The notes under the pieces are model-generated. The model worked only from the letters and a program-made list of their open reading frames with translations, searched no databases and had not been told where the DNA came from. Made by a program: the position numbers and the translations under genes. Shown piece by piece: positions 39,042-50,176 of a DNA stretch of 64,000 bases (the stretch's first letter is position 1; each line of letters begins with the position of its first letter). This DNA is from Corynebacterium yudongzhengii (lineage in GTDB: Bacteria > Actinomycetota > Actinomycetes > Mycobacteriales > Mycobacteriaceae). The stretch is taken from the NCBI RefSeq assembly GCF_003065405.1, contig NZ_CP026947.1, forward strand, positions 2,232,001 through 2,296,000, read 5' to 3'.

Positions 39042-39785
39042 CTAAGAGCCGTTATCCGGGTCGGCGATGATCACCATCGCCGTGCGGATCACGCGCTCTC
39101 CGACCCGGTAGCCGGGTCGCAGCACGGTGCCGACGGTCTTTTCGTCACCCGTGGACAGATCCTGCACTGCCTCGTGGATCTCCGGGTCGAACGCCTCGCC
39201 TTCGGAACCGAATGGGGCCAACTTCTGGCCCTCCAGGGTGTTGATGAGCTTCTCACCAAAACCCTTGAGCGGGCCTTCGTCGAGGTCGCCGTGCTGGCGA
39301 GCCAGCTCGAGGTCGTCGAGGATCGGCAGCAGCGACGACATCACGGATGCCTTCGCGTTCGCGATCACCTGCTCGCGCTCGCGCTCGGTGCGCCGCCGGT
39401 AGTTGGCGTACTCCGCGCTCACGCGCTGCAGGTCGCTGGTGCGCTCGGCGAGCTGTTCCTCCAGGCTCGGCTCCCCCGGCGTCTCTGCCTCGACCTCGGC
39501 GTCCGCGGCGGCGACGGCTTCGTCGGCCTGCGCGTCTGCCGCGGCCTGGTCGACCTGGCTCTGCTCGTCAACGTCGGCCAGTGCCGCGTCGACGTCGGCT
39601 TCGACCGTGGGGTCGATGTCACCGTCGACGGGGATGTGCGGGTCCGGCGTCGGGGTGGCGGTGGCGTCGTCGCCGTCGACGCCCTGGGCGTCGGCCGCTT
39701 CCTCGTTGAGTTCCTCGGCGGCGTCGGGGCCGACGTTCTGCTCGTCGGTGTTCTCCGGGTCCCCGGGGTTGGTGGGGGAAGTCAT
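39042..39785 (-). CDS. grpE: Nucleotide exchange factor GrpE
   Basis: 247 residues, with a long acidic N-terminal tail (about 95 residues, DADVE-type repeats) before the conserved part: ADLQ-type coiled coil ([20 protein letters not shown]) and the beta-domain ending [20 protein letters not shown]. It releases ADP from DnaK. It lies 34 bases after dnaK and is separated from dnaJ by 183 bases containing an inverted repeat. Confidence 0.96.
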   Translation of the reverse strand: MTSPTNPGDPENTDEQNVGPDAAEELNEEAADAQGVDGDDATATPTPDPHIPVDGDIDPTVEADVDAALADVDEQSQVDQAAADAQADEAVAAADAEVEAETPGEPSLEEQLAERTSDLQRVSAEYANYRRRTEREREQVIANAKASVMSSLLPILDDLELARQHGDLDEGPLKGFGEKLINTLEGQKLAPFGSEGEAFDPEIHEAVQDLSTGDEKTVGTVLRPGYRVGERVIRTAMVIIADPDNGS

Positions 39786-39819
39786 GTCCTACTCCTCCGT
39801 TTCTCTCCTCAGGGTCGGC

Positions 39820-41670
<1,851 letters not shown>

Positions 41671-41726
41671 TGCACGTTTCCTTTCTGTCGCTTCTAAGAG
41701 CTTCTGTTTAAGAAGTTGTCGATCAA

Positions 41727-41747
41727 GTTGAACACCCCTGGCTCAAC
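41727..41747 (-). promoter_or_regulatory. Second, degenerate HAIR-like site before dnaK
   Basis: GTTGAAC-ACCCCTG-GCTCAAC has HAIR arms with spacer 7 and two or three mismatches from consensus. It lies 27 bases before the primary site ends and 57 bases before the dnaK start, and could allow cooperative HspR binding. Confidence 0.5.
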
Positions 41748-41773
41748 TTCCGCGGACCACTGTAGCAGAGCCC

Positions 41774-41835
41774 CTTGAGCCTGGGCGACTCAACCTTTTC
41801 GATCTGTTCAACGCTTAGGGCTTAAGGTTATTCCC
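41774..41835 (-). promoter_or_regulatory. dnaK SigH-type promoter and HAIR operator
   Basis: On the minus strand GGGAAT (41835-41830) and GTT (41812-41810), 17 bases apart, match SigH promoters. A HAIR site, reading GTTGAGT-CGCCCAG-GCTCAAG on the minus strand (41794-41774), lies just downstream of the predicted start of transcription. The order differs from clpB, where HAIR overlaps the -35. Confidence 0.8.
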
Positions 41836-41958
41836 GGCAGGCTCAAGCCTTTGCGTCTGCACTGGCTAGAGGGGTTATGGTTTGGTGGGATGTGATTTAC
41901 ATTACGGTTGATAGAGGTCGGCTCAAGTTTTGGTTCGTGGGGTTGGAGTTGGATTGGT

Positions 41959-42312
41959 GCTCGGCCGGCACCTGCGCTCTGTACTGCAGTCCAGGTGCCC
42001 CGTCAGTACCGTGCACATCGCCAGCCACAGCGGCGCCTCCGCGACGTCCGGGCAACGCATCCGCAGCGCCGCCACCTGTAAAGCGCTAGCGCTGGTCGAA
42101 AACAGCCACCCCTAAAGGAGTGCTGGTTTCGACCGCGCGAGAGCCCTTTCTATAAGGGTGAATTCGACCAGCGTTAACGCACTATAAGCACTCGGCCAGC
42201 GCCCGCGCTCTGTGCTGCAGTCCAGGCGCCCCGTCAACCCCGCCAGCCACAGCGGCGCACCAGCAACACCCCACCACCACATCCACAGCGCCGCCACCCA
42301 TAGCGCGCTAGA
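41959..42312. repeat. Imperfect direct repeats flanking family A copy 5
   Basis: The segment at 41959-42091 (CTCGGCC..GCACCTGCGCTCTG, TGCAGTCCAGGTGCCCCGTC, CCAGCCACAGCGGCGC) is repeated at 42191-42312 with the same blocks in the same order. The palindromic element lies exactly between them. The arrangement suggests that a unit made of element and flank was duplicated in part. No gene is visible from 41880 to 42464. Confidence 0.7.
42081..42180 (+). repeat. Palindromic intergenic element family A, copy 5
   Basis: Outer arms GCTAGCGCTGGTCGAA and TTCGACCAGCGTTAACGC pair. Inner arms CACCCCTAAAGGAG and CCCTTTCTATAAGGGTG pair with a bulge; the tip is CTGGTTTCGACC. It lies between the divergent dnaK and AI-2E-type transporter genes. 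Confidence 0.85.
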
Positions 42313-42464
42313 GCGTCACGGGAACGCCCCCCCAAAGCTGAGGCACGAGTATCCACCGAACCGAACCAAATGCGCCCACCGAGAAGCGCAAGCGCCACCA
42401 CACCCCAACCCCGCCAAACCAACCGAGTTTACTCAAGGGAGAAAGGTGGCATAATTCCACACTG

Positions 42465-43976
42465 ATGAACAAGCACAGCCGCTCTGCCGCGCAGGATGAC
42501 CAGCGCCGCAAGCCAGATTCTCCCCGCCACTCCGCGACCCCGAAGAAGGATTTCGCCGACACCCTGCCCGATTCCGTAGAGGGCCAGGCTCCGGGCACGG
42601 ACTATCCGCGCCAGCCGGCGGTCTCGGCTGCGGATGAGAAGTATGACCGCTCGGCGATTATCGGCCATGACGGTCGGGTCGTCGCCGGGTGGGCGCTCCG
42701 CTTCATCGTCATCGCGGTGGCGCTGTACTTGGCCGGCCAGGTACTCAGTTATATCTGGGTCGGCCTGCTGCCGGTGATCCTCGCGATCCTGGTGTCCACG
42801 GTGCTGTGGCCGACGACGCGTTTCTTGCGCAACCGGAAGTTCCCCGCCGCTCTCGCCGCGCTGACGTCGATTCTGGGGTTCTTCCTCATCGTCGGCGGCG
42901 TGTTCGCAGCGATGGCCCCGGTGGTGCGCAATCAGGGTGCGGCGATCGTGGATCAGATGGTCCGGGCGGTCGAGGACTTCACCGATTGGCTGCAGACCAA
43001 CCCCTTCGGTTTGAGAACCGCGGAGCTCAATCTCGATCAGCTCATCGAGGACGGCCTGAACTTCCTCCAGGAGCAGTCACAGAACATCGCGTCGGGTGTG
43101 TTCGCGGGTGTGTCCGCCATCAGCAGCGTGGTGGTGACGTTGGTGATCATGATGATCATCACCTTCTTCATGCTCAAAGACGGTGACCGCTTCCTGCCGA
43201 TGCTGCGTCGTTGCACCGGCACCACCACCGGCTGGCACCTCAGCGAGGTACTGACCCGCACGTGGAACACGCTCAGCGGCTTCATCATGACGCAGGCGCT
43301 GGTATCCTTCATCGATGCCCTGTTCATCGGCATCGGCCTGTGGATCCTGGGCGTTCCGCTGGCGTTCGTGCTGGCTGTGATCACGTTCTTCGCGGGCTTC
43401 ATCCCGATCGTCGGTGCGTTCTCCGCGGGTGCGCTGGCTGTCATCATCGCGCTGGTCACCCAGGGCTTCACGACGGCCATCTTCGCCCTCATCCTCATCG
43501 TCGCCGTCCAGCAGATCGAGGGCAATGTCCTGCAGCCGATCCTGCAGTCGAAGGCTATGAACCTGCACGCGGCCGTCGTGCTGCTGTCGGTCACGCTGGG
43601 CTCGACACTGTTCGGTATCATTGGCGCCTTCCTGGCCGTGCCGATCGCCGCCGCCCTGGCGGTGTGGGTCCGCTACCACTCCGAGATGGTGGCGCTGCGC
43701 GCCGGCGAGATCACCGTCGACGACGTCGAGATCGCCACCGCCGCCGGCCAGACCATGACCTCCCGCGAGGCCTTCAACGCCGTGCGCGAGCACCTCGCCA
43801 CGATCGGACCGCGTAAGCCCTCGGGCTCCGGGTCGACCGCCGCCAGCAAGTCACTGGACGCGGAGGTCGCCGAGGACGCCGTCGCCACCGACCGCATCCA
43901 GGACCCCAACGGCCCGGACGGCGAGGGCGAGTGGCTGGAACAGCCCTACGACGAAAACAAGCCGGACAAGAGCTAG
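42465..43976 (+). CDS. AI-2E family (PerM-like) transporter
   Basis: 503 residues. A charged cytoplasmic N-terminus of about 75 residues precedes about eight hydrophobic segments. Family features include VGLLPVILAILVSTVLWPTT, the ITFFMLKDGDRFLPML segment and FFAGFIPIVGAFSAGALAVI followed by QQIEGNVLQPILQSKAMNLH. The C-terminal 70 residues are acidic and disordered. Substrate is not known for actinobacterial members. The stop overlaps the end of the convergent M20 gene by four bases. Confidence 0.85.
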   Translation: MNKHSRSAAQDDQRRKPDSPRHSATPKKDFADTLPDSVEGQAPGTDYPRQPAVSAADEKYDRSAIIGHDGRVVAGWALRFIVIAVALYLAGQVLSYIWVGLLPVILAILVSTVLWPTTRFLRNRKFPAALAALTSILGFFLIVGGVFAAMAPVVRNQGAAIVDQMVRAVEDFTDWLQTNPFGLRTAELNLDQLIEDGLNFLQEQSQNIASGVFAGVSAISSVVVTLVIMMIITFFMLKDGDRFLPMLRRCTGTTTGWHLSEVLTRTWNTLSGFIMTQALVSFIDALFIGIGLWILGVPLAFVLAVITFFAGFIPIVGAFSAGALAVIIALVTQGFTTAIFALILIVAVQQIEGNVLQPILQSKAMNLHAAVVLLSVTLGSTLFGIIGAFLAVPIAAALAVWVRYHSEMVALRAGEITVDDVEIATAAGQTMTSREAFNAVREHLATIGPRKPSGSGSTAASKSLDAEVAEDAVATDRIQDPNGPDGEGEWLEQPYDENKPDKS

Positions 43977-45334
43977 GACTCTTGGGCGAGCATTTCTCTG
44001 ACTGAGCGCTCGCCGCCGGCGTCGCGAAACTCCTGCTGGGCATCAAGCAGGAGTTTTTCGTCTGCCGCACAGTCGGTGATGACCTGGGCGAGGCCGGCGG
44101 TGGCGTCGATAAGCCCGCGGATGCCCTCGTCGCTGCGCGCCCACGTGGCGAAGTCCTCGGTGTGCAGCGCAACACCCTCCGGGGCGATCTTGACCATCGG
44201 GTGGATCGCCGGCACGAGGTGGGAGACGTTGCCGAAGTCGGTCGAGGCCGCGAGCGTGTCGGGCACGACGCCGGCGGGCAGGGCCAGCCGATCGCGGCGG
44301 GCCTGCGTGACCGCCCAGCGCGACGCGAGGGTTTGGTTGTTGCGGATCGGCAGGCTCATCGGATGCACGTCCCAGACCCGCTCGACCGTAACGCCGGCCA
44401 TGAGCGCTGCGCCGTGGAGGATGTCGTCGATACGCGCGGAGAGATCTAGCAGCGTATCCACCATCAGTGAGCGCACGTAGATGTCCATCCGCGCGCGATC
44501 CGGGATCACGCTCGGGCGGTTGCCGCCTTCGGCGATGACGGCGTGCAGTCGATCCGACGGCGGCATCTGCTGTCGCAGAAGCCCGATGCCCTGGTAGGCG
44601 AGCGTCGCGGCATCCAGCGCGTTGCGACCCATAAAAGGCTGCGACGACGCATGCGCCGAAATGCCGCTAAACGTCACGTTCAGGGTGCGCCGGCCCACCC
44701 ACGCGTGCGAGGCGATGTCGAAGCTGAAGGGGTGCATCATGACGGCGACGTCGACGCCTTCGAGCATCCCGCCGCGGATCATGTACTCCTTGCCCGAGTG
44801 CCCCTCCTCGGCGGGGGTTCCTAAGAAGACCACGCGGGCGTCGATACCCGCGGCCTCCAGCGCGCGTACCGACGACACAAACGCCCCCACCCCACTCGCC
44901 GCAATCAGGTTGTGCCCGCACGCGTGCCCGATGCCGGGCAGGGCGTCGTACTCGCTCATGACGGCGATAGTGGGGTGCTGCGCGGCGCCGAAACCCGGCG
45001 ACGACCACTCGGCGCGCAGGGCGGTCGCCACGTCATGGACGCCGTGTTCCACGGCGAAACCATGCTTTTCGACGACGCGTGCCACCGCCGACGCCGAGCG
45101 GCGCTCCTCAAAGGCGAGCTCGGGGTGCGCATGGAGATCCAAGGCGAGGTCGCGCAGTTCAGGGCCTAAAATCTCGACATAGTTATCCACCGTCTCCCAC
45201 AGCTGCTGCTGGTAGGGGTGGTCCCAGTGGCCGTCGAGATCCGGGCGCCGGGTGCGCGCCATGCGTTCGCGGATGGCGCGGTTGGTGGCGTCGAGAAACG
45301 TCGTCGAGGGGCGGTTGCGCGGGGTGTGGGACAT
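43973..45334 (-). CDS. M20-family amidohydrolase
   Basis: 453 residues. Metal-binding residues of M20D amidohydrolases are visible: ALDLHAHPELAFEE, YDALPGIGHACGHNLIAAS and LGTPAEEGHSGKEYM. The dimerisation domain has ISAHASSQPFMGRNALDAAT. Relatives cleave N-acyl amino acids, p-aminobenzoyl-glutamate or amino-acid conjugates. ATG at 45334 is chosen; the GTG three codons earlier has no advantage. It differs from the M20 peptidase at 22446 in family branch. Confidence 0.87.
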   Translation of the reverse strand: MSHTPRNRPSTTFLDATNRAIRERMARTRRPDLDGHWDHPYQQQLWETVDNYVEILGPELRDLALDLHAHPELAFEERRSASAVARVVEKHGFAVEHGVHDVATALRAEWSSPGFGAAQHPTIAVMSEYDALPGIGHACGHNLIAASGVGAFVSSVRALEAAGIDARVVFLGTPAEEGHSGKEYMIRGGMLEGVDVAVMMHPFSFDIASHAWVGRRTLNVTFSGISAHASSQPFMGRNALDAATLAYQGIGLLRQQMPPSDRLHAVIAEGGNRPSVIPDRARMDIYVRSLMVDTLLDLSARIDDILHGAALMAGVTVERVWDVHPMSLPIRNNQTLASRWAVTQARRDRLALPAGVVPDTLAASTDFGNVSHLVPAIHPMVKIAPEGVALHTEDFATWARSDEGIRGLIDATAGLAQVITDCAADEKLLLDAQQEFRDAGGERSVREMLAQES

Positions 45335-45405
45335 GGCGTCCACGATACGTACTGTTCCGAACCCCAGGCAGATTATGGATTTAGTTATAAATTTTCGCCA
45401 ACCTA

Positions 45406-45434
45406 TTGCAGATACCGGGGTAACGCTCTATGCT
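45406..45434 (+). promoter_or_regulatory. Promoter of ahpC-ahpD
   Basis: TTGCAG and TATGCT are 17 bases apart, a good housekeeping promoter. The predicted transcript has a leader of about 110 bases. The AT-rich ATTTAGTTATAAATTTT immediately upstream could hold an activator site; an OxyR site is possible but not clearly readable. Confidence 0.7.
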
Positions 45435-45551
45435 GGGAGTCACTGTGCGGATCAAGCTCCGACCCCACTCACCGATAATTGAGTATCGTCGGGCTTGGAC
45501 CTGCACCCGAACATTACCGACAGTTATCTATCCAGTGAGAGAGGTACCAAC

Positions 45552-46148
45552 ATGGCCATCATGACCGTTGGCGAGAAGTTCCCGGAGTTCGAGCTCCTCG
45601 CCCTGAAGGGCGGCAACCTGGCAGAGGCCAACGCCCAGCAGCCGGATGACTACTTCGAGAACGTGTCCCTGGACAAGTACCCGGGCAAGTGGAAGGTCGT
45701 CTTCTTCTACCCGAAGGACTTCACCTTCGTCTGCCCGACCGAGATCGCTGCTTTCGGCAAGCTCGACGAGGAGTTCCAGGACCGCGACACCCAGATCCTG
45801 GGTGGCTCCACCGATAACGAGTTCTCCCACTTCAACTGGCGCGCCACCCACGAGGAGCTCAAGGACGTGCCGTTCCCGATGTTCTCCGACATCAAGCACG
45901 ACCTGATCCGCACCCTCGGTGTCGAGAACGCTGACGGCGTCGCCGACCGCGCAACCTTCATCATCGACCCGGACGGCATCATCCAGTTCGTGTCCGTCAC
46001 CCCGGACGCTGTCGGCCGCAACGTCGACGAGGTCCTGCGTGTCCTCGACGCTCTGCAGTCCGAAGAGGTCTGCGCCTGCAACTGGGAGGCCAACGACCCG
46101 ACCAAGAACATCAACAAGATGGACGTCGTACAGGAGTCGCTGAAGTAA
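45552..46148 (+). CDS. ahpC: Alkyl hydroperoxide reductase AhpC (2-Cys peroxiredoxin)
   Basis: 198 residues. Peroxidatic Cys is in [15 protein letters not shown] and the resolving Cys in [12 protein letters not shown]. It reduces H2O2 and organic hydroperoxides. GAGAGG precedes [13 protein letters not shown]; the frame continues upstream without a ribosome site. ahpD begins 2 bases after the stop, so the two are co-translated. In mycolic-acid bacteria AhpD recycles AhpC. Confidence 0.97.
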   Translation: MAIMTVGEKFPEFELLALKGGNLAEANAQQPDDYFENVSLDKYPGKWKVVFFYPKDFTFVCPTEIAAFGKLDEEFQDRDTQILGGSTDNEFSHFNWRATHEELKDVPFPMFSDIKHDLIRTLGVENADGVADRATFIIDPDGIIQFVSVTPDAVGRNVDEVLRVLDALQSEEVCACNWEANDPTKNINKMDVVQESLK

Positions 46149-46150
46149 AC

Positions 46151-46678
46151 ATGTCGATCGAGAACCTGAAGAACTCCCTTCCGGAGTACGCCAAGGATCA
46201 GAAGCTCAACATCGGAACCCTCACCCGTTCCAACGAGCTCAACGAGCAGCAGCTGTGGGGCACCCTGCTGGCTTCCGCCGCAGCCACCCGCAACGACACC
46301 GTGATCTCCGAGATCGCCGAAGAGGCCAAGGAGCACCTGTCGGACGAGGCTTTCGAGGCCGCCTTCGGTGCCGCCACCGTCATGGCGATGAACAACGTCG
46401 CCTACCGCGCCAAGGGCTGGCTCGGTGATGACTACGCACAGACCAAGTTCGGCCTGCGCATGAACATCATCTCCAAGCCCGGCATCGAGGAGAAGACCGA
46501 CTTCGAGCTCTGGCAGCTCGCCGTCTCCTCCATCAACGGCTGCCACCACTGCGTGATCGCCCACGAGAAGGTCGTCCGCGAAGGTGGCCTGACCAAGGAG
46601 CAGGTCTGGGAGGCCGTCAAGGTCGCCGCCGTCGTTCAGGCGGTTGCACAGACCGTCCAGATCGAGGCTTCGCGCTAA
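46151..46678 (+). CDS. ahpD: AhpD, alkylhydroperoxidase partner of AhpC
   Basis: 175 residues, all-helical. The catalytic pair is in [20 protein letters not shown] (CxxC with the proton-relay His). It transfers electrons from lipoamide/Lpd to AhpC. It is the second gene of the ahpC-ahpD operon and is followed by a strong terminator. Confidence 0.97.
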   Translation: MSIENLKNSLPEYAKDQKLNIGTLTRSNELNEQQLWGTLLASAAATRNDTVISEIAEEAKEHLSDEAFEAAFGAATVMAMNNVAYRAKGWLGDDYAQTKFGLRMNIISKPGIEEKTDFELWQLAVSSINGCHHCVIAHEKVVREGGLTKEQVWEAVKVAAVVQAVAQTVQIEASR

Positions 46679-46694
46679 GCTTTAGCTTCGGTTT

Positions 46695-46728
46695 AAAACC
46701 GTCCAGGGTTTTCCCTGGGCGGTTTTTC
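46695..46728 (+). terminator. Terminator of ahpC-ahpD
   Basis: CCGTCCAGGG and CCCTGGGCGG pair with one G-T pair across a TTTT loop and are followed by TTTTT, 20 bases after the ahpD stop. Confidence 0.9.
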
Positions 46729-46775
46729 ACTTTTCTGGGGGACGGGTACGGGCTGGTTGAGGGGGCATACGGCGG

Positions 46776-46832
46776 TAGCGGTGGTTGCTTGTTGTGGTGG
46801 TTGGCTGTAGCGGTGGTTGCTTGTTGTGGTGG
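46776..46832. repeat. 25-bp direct repeat, two copies
   Basis: TAGCGGTGGTTGCTTGTTGT plus GGTGG occurs at 46776-46800 and 46808-46832, period 32. It lies between the ahp terminator and family A copy 6. No function can be read. Confidence 0.7.
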
Positions 46833-46844
46833 CGGTGGCTGCAT

Positions 46845-46985
46845 GTAGCGCTATCGCTGGTCGAAATGAGTCAGCCCTAAAGGAGTACTGGTTTCGACTT
46901 CGTGGGAGCCCTTTCTATGAGGGTCCTTTCGACCAGGCGCACGAACGCGATGCCGTCGCTTGGTTTTCGGAATCGCAGTACTCCC
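46845..46985 (+). repeat. Palindromic intergenic element family A, copy 6
   Basis: Arms ATCGCTGGTCGAAA and TTTCGACCAG pair; the core GAGTACTGGTTTCGAC is as in the family. From GCATGTAGCGCTATCGCTGG through ACGCGATGCCGTCGCTTGG it is nearly identical to copy 7 for about 140 bases, the closest pair in the window. An IS5-like element lies between the two. Confidence 0.85.
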
Positions 46986-47023
46986 CTTGGTCGGAATGTT
47001 GCGCAAACGTGACGGACCGCCTA

Positions 47024-47964
47024 GGGCGTGTCTGACAATTTCTTCGGCTAGGTCATGACGGCGATAGCCATCACGCCGGCCCGGTAGACAACCGCGAGCT
47101 TGTCGTACCGGGTTGCCACACCCCGCCACTGCTTGAGGTTGCCGAAAACCGTTCCACCACGTTGCAGCCCTTGTAGGACTGCGCATCGAACGTCGGTAGA
47201 CGCCCACCCATCGAGCCTTTCCGCTTCCGGACGGCGATCACGTCCTTCTTCTCCGGGACCGTCGCCGTGATCTTGCGCTCGCGCAGATACCTGCGCACAG
47301 CCTTCGATGCATACGCCCTATCCGCGCGCAGTTCATCGGGCCGGGTGCGCGGTCGGCCCACCATCCCGGGCACCCGCAGGCGTTTCAACAACGGGATCAG
47401 CACCGGGCAGTCACCGCGGTGGCCCGCAGTAACGATCATGGTCAGGGGCATGCCATGGCCGTCGACCAGGGCGTGGACCTTGGTAGACAGACCACCCCGT
47501 GATCGGCCGACCGCGTGATCAGGCGGCTCGGCCAGCAGGTTGTTGTAATTCGACAAAGCCCCCTGTGACCCGCGTGATGTTCGTGGCGTGCTGATGGGCC
47601 CGGGCGATCGTCAAAGTCCACCGACACCGACCAGTCGATCAGGTCTTCCGTATCGGCCTGTCTAAGAAGTCGCTGAAAGATCACGTCCCAGGTGTCCGTC
47701 CTTGGCCATCCGGTTGTGCCAGGTGTAGACCGTCTGCCAGGACCCGAAGCAGGCGGGCAGGTCACACCGCGCGATCCCTGCCCGAAGGCAGTAGAGGATG
47801 GCCTCGAGCATCTGCCGGGGATCGGAGAACGGTCGGCCTTTTCTCCCCGTGCGACGGGGCAGAAGCTCTTCGACCATCTCCCACTGGGCATCACTCAACA
47901 TGTGAAAACGCGACACGGGAGCCAGGGTCCCATGCCACGCTTCCCTCAATTGTCAGACACGCCC
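47024..47964 (-). mobile_element. IS5-family insertion sequence (IS427-like group), decayed
   Basis: Perfect terminal inverted repeats GGGCGTGTCTGACAATT at 47024-47040 and, inverted, at 47948-47964. Both ends are flanked by TA (47022-47023 and 47965-47966), within CTAG, consistent with a two-base target duplication. Length 941. The transposase on the minus strand is broken in several places although the ends are intact. Confidence 0.85.
47060..47949 (-). pseudogene. IS5-family transposase with multiple frameshifts
   Basis: The N-terminus reads MLSDAQWEMVEELLPRRTG and YCLRAGIARCDLPACFGSWQ. A frame change at DGHL leads to TWDVIFQRLLRQADTEDLID. Another after WSVSVD moves to TIARAHQHATNITRVTGGFV. 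A third restores PPDHAVGRSRGGLSTKVHAL and RADRAYASKAVRRYLRER. The last, in a T run after NVVERF, separates the C-terminus KQWRGVATRYDKLAVVYRAG. DDE residues can be traced, but no single frame encodes them all. Confidence 0.8.
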
Positions 47965-47994
47965 TAGGGCCAGAGCAAGACGCCCTTCGTTTAC

Positions 47995-48135
47995 ATGCAG
48001 CGATATCGCTGGTCGAAATGAGTCAGCCCTAAAAGAGTACTGGTTTCGACTTCGCGAGAGCCCTTTCTATGAGGATCCTTTCGACCAGGCGCACGAAGGC
48101 AATGCCTTCGCTTGGTTTTCGAAAGCACAGCGCTT
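47995..48135 (+). repeat. Palindromic intergenic element family A, copy 7
   Basis: It shares TCGCTGGTCGAAATGAGTCA, the core GAGTACTGGTTTCGACTTCG and the trailing CCAGGCGCACGAAGGC with copy 6. The left arm begins GATATCGCTGGTCGAAA. It lies 30 bases after the right end of the IS5-like element. Confidence 0.85.
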
Positions 48136-48275
48136 CGCGGTAGCCCTTTCGGCGCTACTGAATTCCATGACGCGAAAACGCACTAACGCTGTACCCGGCA
48201 CAGGCATGTGTAGCACATGACGCGGTAGCACCACGCTCGCACGGAATCCCACCCCCAGCCCCGCAGCCCCATTTT

Positions 48276-48331
48276 CTCGCTCAAAACCTTGAAGGACGCG
48301 CCCTACAAGCATCTCCCTTCAAGCATTTGCG
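48276..48331 (-). repeat. Family B element, copy 2
   Basis: On the minus strand it reads CAAATGCTTGAAGGGAGATG and CTTGTAGGGCGCGTCC, about three-quarters identical to the interior of 7921-7970. CTTGAAGG and CCTTCAAG close a hairpin of about 36 bases. The gene-free stretch 47965-48613 holds family A copy 7, this element and the promoter region of the esterase, which I could not define further. Confidence 0.5.
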
Positions 48332-48613
48332 CGCGAACCCACAACCACACGAACCCACAACAACCCCACAACCCCCATCTTTAATAATCACGCCGGAACA
48401 AAGCTCCGCGATTTTGTCATTAATGCCCCACTTGCCCGAATTTAGTGAGTCCTAGATCACTTTTTTGATTAGTGTGCTCTGTACATCACGGCCACAGTTT
48501 TAGGGAACGCACATCACAGACGTTGCCTGAACGGCCGCGAACAGACCGGAAGAGACACCGGAAGACATACCTCGAATCCATCTGACACAGAATCTGACAC
48601 AGAGAGGAAGTCG

Positions 48614-50146
48614 ATGAGCACCGTCGAAATTGCTGATTGTATTATTCGCGGTAGAACCATTGACGCCCCTGCCTCGCCGGGAGCATCGGCAGATGAGGCA
48701 GACAAGGCACAGAAGGTTACCGCTTTCTACGGGATCCCCTACGCCCAGGCACCGACCGGCGAGAGGCGGTTTTTCCCGCCGGCCCCGGCGCGCTTGCAGG
48801 GCGAGCTCAGCGCAGAGACCTACGGCCCGACCGCCGCCCAGAATCAGTACCCGGAGGCTGCGTTGGCGATCGTCGATAATCCGCTGATCGCCGGCAACGA
48901 GCGACTGAACCTCAACGTGTGGACCCCGGACACCGCGGGCAAGGCGCCGGTGTACGTGTTCATCCACGGTGGCGCCTACCGCCATGGCTCCGGCGCCTCG
49001 GAGACCTGGAACGGCGCGTCCTTTGCCGCCCAGGGCATCGTGGCGGTCACCCTGAACTACCGCCTCGGCGCGGAGGGTGGCATCCAGCTGGAAGACGGCA
49101 CGTCGAACAACATGCTGCGCGACCAAATCGCGGCGCTCGAGTGGGTGCGCGACCAAATCGCGGCGTTCGGGGGCGATCCTGAGCACGTCGTCGTGGGCGG
49201 GGAGTCCGCCGGCGCCATGAGCATCGGCGCGCTGCTGGCTTCGCCTAAGGCCAAGGGGTTGTTCCACGCCGCGATCCTCGAATCGGGTGCCGCGCACAAT
49301 GTGGTGCGGAAGGAGGGGGCGGTGGCCGTCGGCAAGCGTTTTGCCGAGTCCCTCGGCGTGGAACCGACCGCCGAAGCCCTAGGCTCCCTGCCGGAGGAGC
49401 AGATCCTGCAGGCCTCCGCCGAGATCGAGGCGGAGATCGGCCAGGCCGCCGGCGATGAGCGTTACGCAGACCTCGCCGGGCACAGCATGACCTGGCAGCC
49501 GAGTATCGACGGCGACGTCCTGCCCCAGCACCCCCTCGACGTGCTGTCGGCGGGCGAGGCGCTCGACGTGCCGGTGCTCATCGGCACCAACCAGGACGAA
49601 GGCACGATGTTCGTCGCCGGCCAGGGCCTATACGAAGATGCCACCGCCGAGCACGTGGTGAAGGCGGCGCGGGTGGCGGGTGCGGCGGATCCGGAGGCCG
49701 TCGCCAAGCTTGCTACCGACGAGGCCAACCCGCACCCCGGCGCCAGCCTCACCACCTTCACCGATATGTGGAAGTTTCAGCTGCCGCTGAGGGACTTCCT
49801 CAAGCGGCGGAAGAACTACTCCGCCCCGACGTACCGCTACAAGTTCACGTGGGCCTCGCCGAAGTTCGGCGGGCTGCTGGGCGCGTACCACATGCTCGAG
49901 CTGCCTTTCGTGTTCAACAGCGTCGACACTCAGGCCACGAAGGCCACGGCCGGCGAGGACCTGCCAAAAACACTCGTCGCGGCCGCGCACGGGGCGTGGG
50001 TGAGCTTCATCAAGAACTTCGATCCGGGTTGGAAGCCGTACTTCGACGCCGAGACAACCACCACCGGTGTGCTCGATGCCAACGGGCTCACCGTAGCCGA
50101 AGACCTCGACGAAGAACTGCTGTCCACCTGGGAAGACTACCGCTAA
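48614..50146 (+). CDS. Type B carboxylesterase
   Basis: 510 residues of the esterase/lipase type B family. The nucleophile elbow is VVVGGESAGAMSIGALL. The oxyanion-hole motif is VYVFIHGGAYRHGSG. The Glu and His partners lie in GTNQDEGTMF and GAYHMLELPFVF. No signal peptide is present, so it acts in the cytoplasm. AGAGAGGAAGTCG precedes the ATG. It is followed after 30 bases by a Baeyer-Villiger monooxygenase, the usual partner that supplies it with an ester or lactone. Confidence 0.92.
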   Translation: MSTVEIADCIIRGRTIDAPASPGASADEADKAQKVTAFYGIPYAQAPTGERRFFPPAPARLQGELSAETYGPTAAQNQYPEAALAIVDNPLIAGNERLNLNVWTPDTAGKAPVYVFIHGGAYRHGSGASETWNGASFAAQGIVAVTLNYRLGAEGGIQLEDGTSNNMLRDQIAALEWVRDQIAAFGGDPEHVVVGGESAGAMSIGALLASPKAKGLFHAAILESGAAHNVVRKEGAVAVGKRFAESLGVEPTAEALGSLPEEQILQASAEIEAEIGQAAGDERYADLAGHSMTWQPSIDGDVLPQHPLDVLSAGEALDVPVLIGTNQDEGTMFVAGQGLYEDATAEHVVKAARVAGAADPEAVAKLATDEANPHPGASLTTFTDMWKFQLPLRDFLKRRKNYSAPTYRYKFTWASPKFGGLLGAYHMLELPFVFNSVDTQATKATAGEDLPKTLVAAAHGAWVSFIKNFDPGWKPYFDAETTTTGVLDANGLTVAEDLDEELLSTWEDYR

Positions 50147-50176
50147 AGCGACCTTAAGAAAGGACCGTGAAATCCC

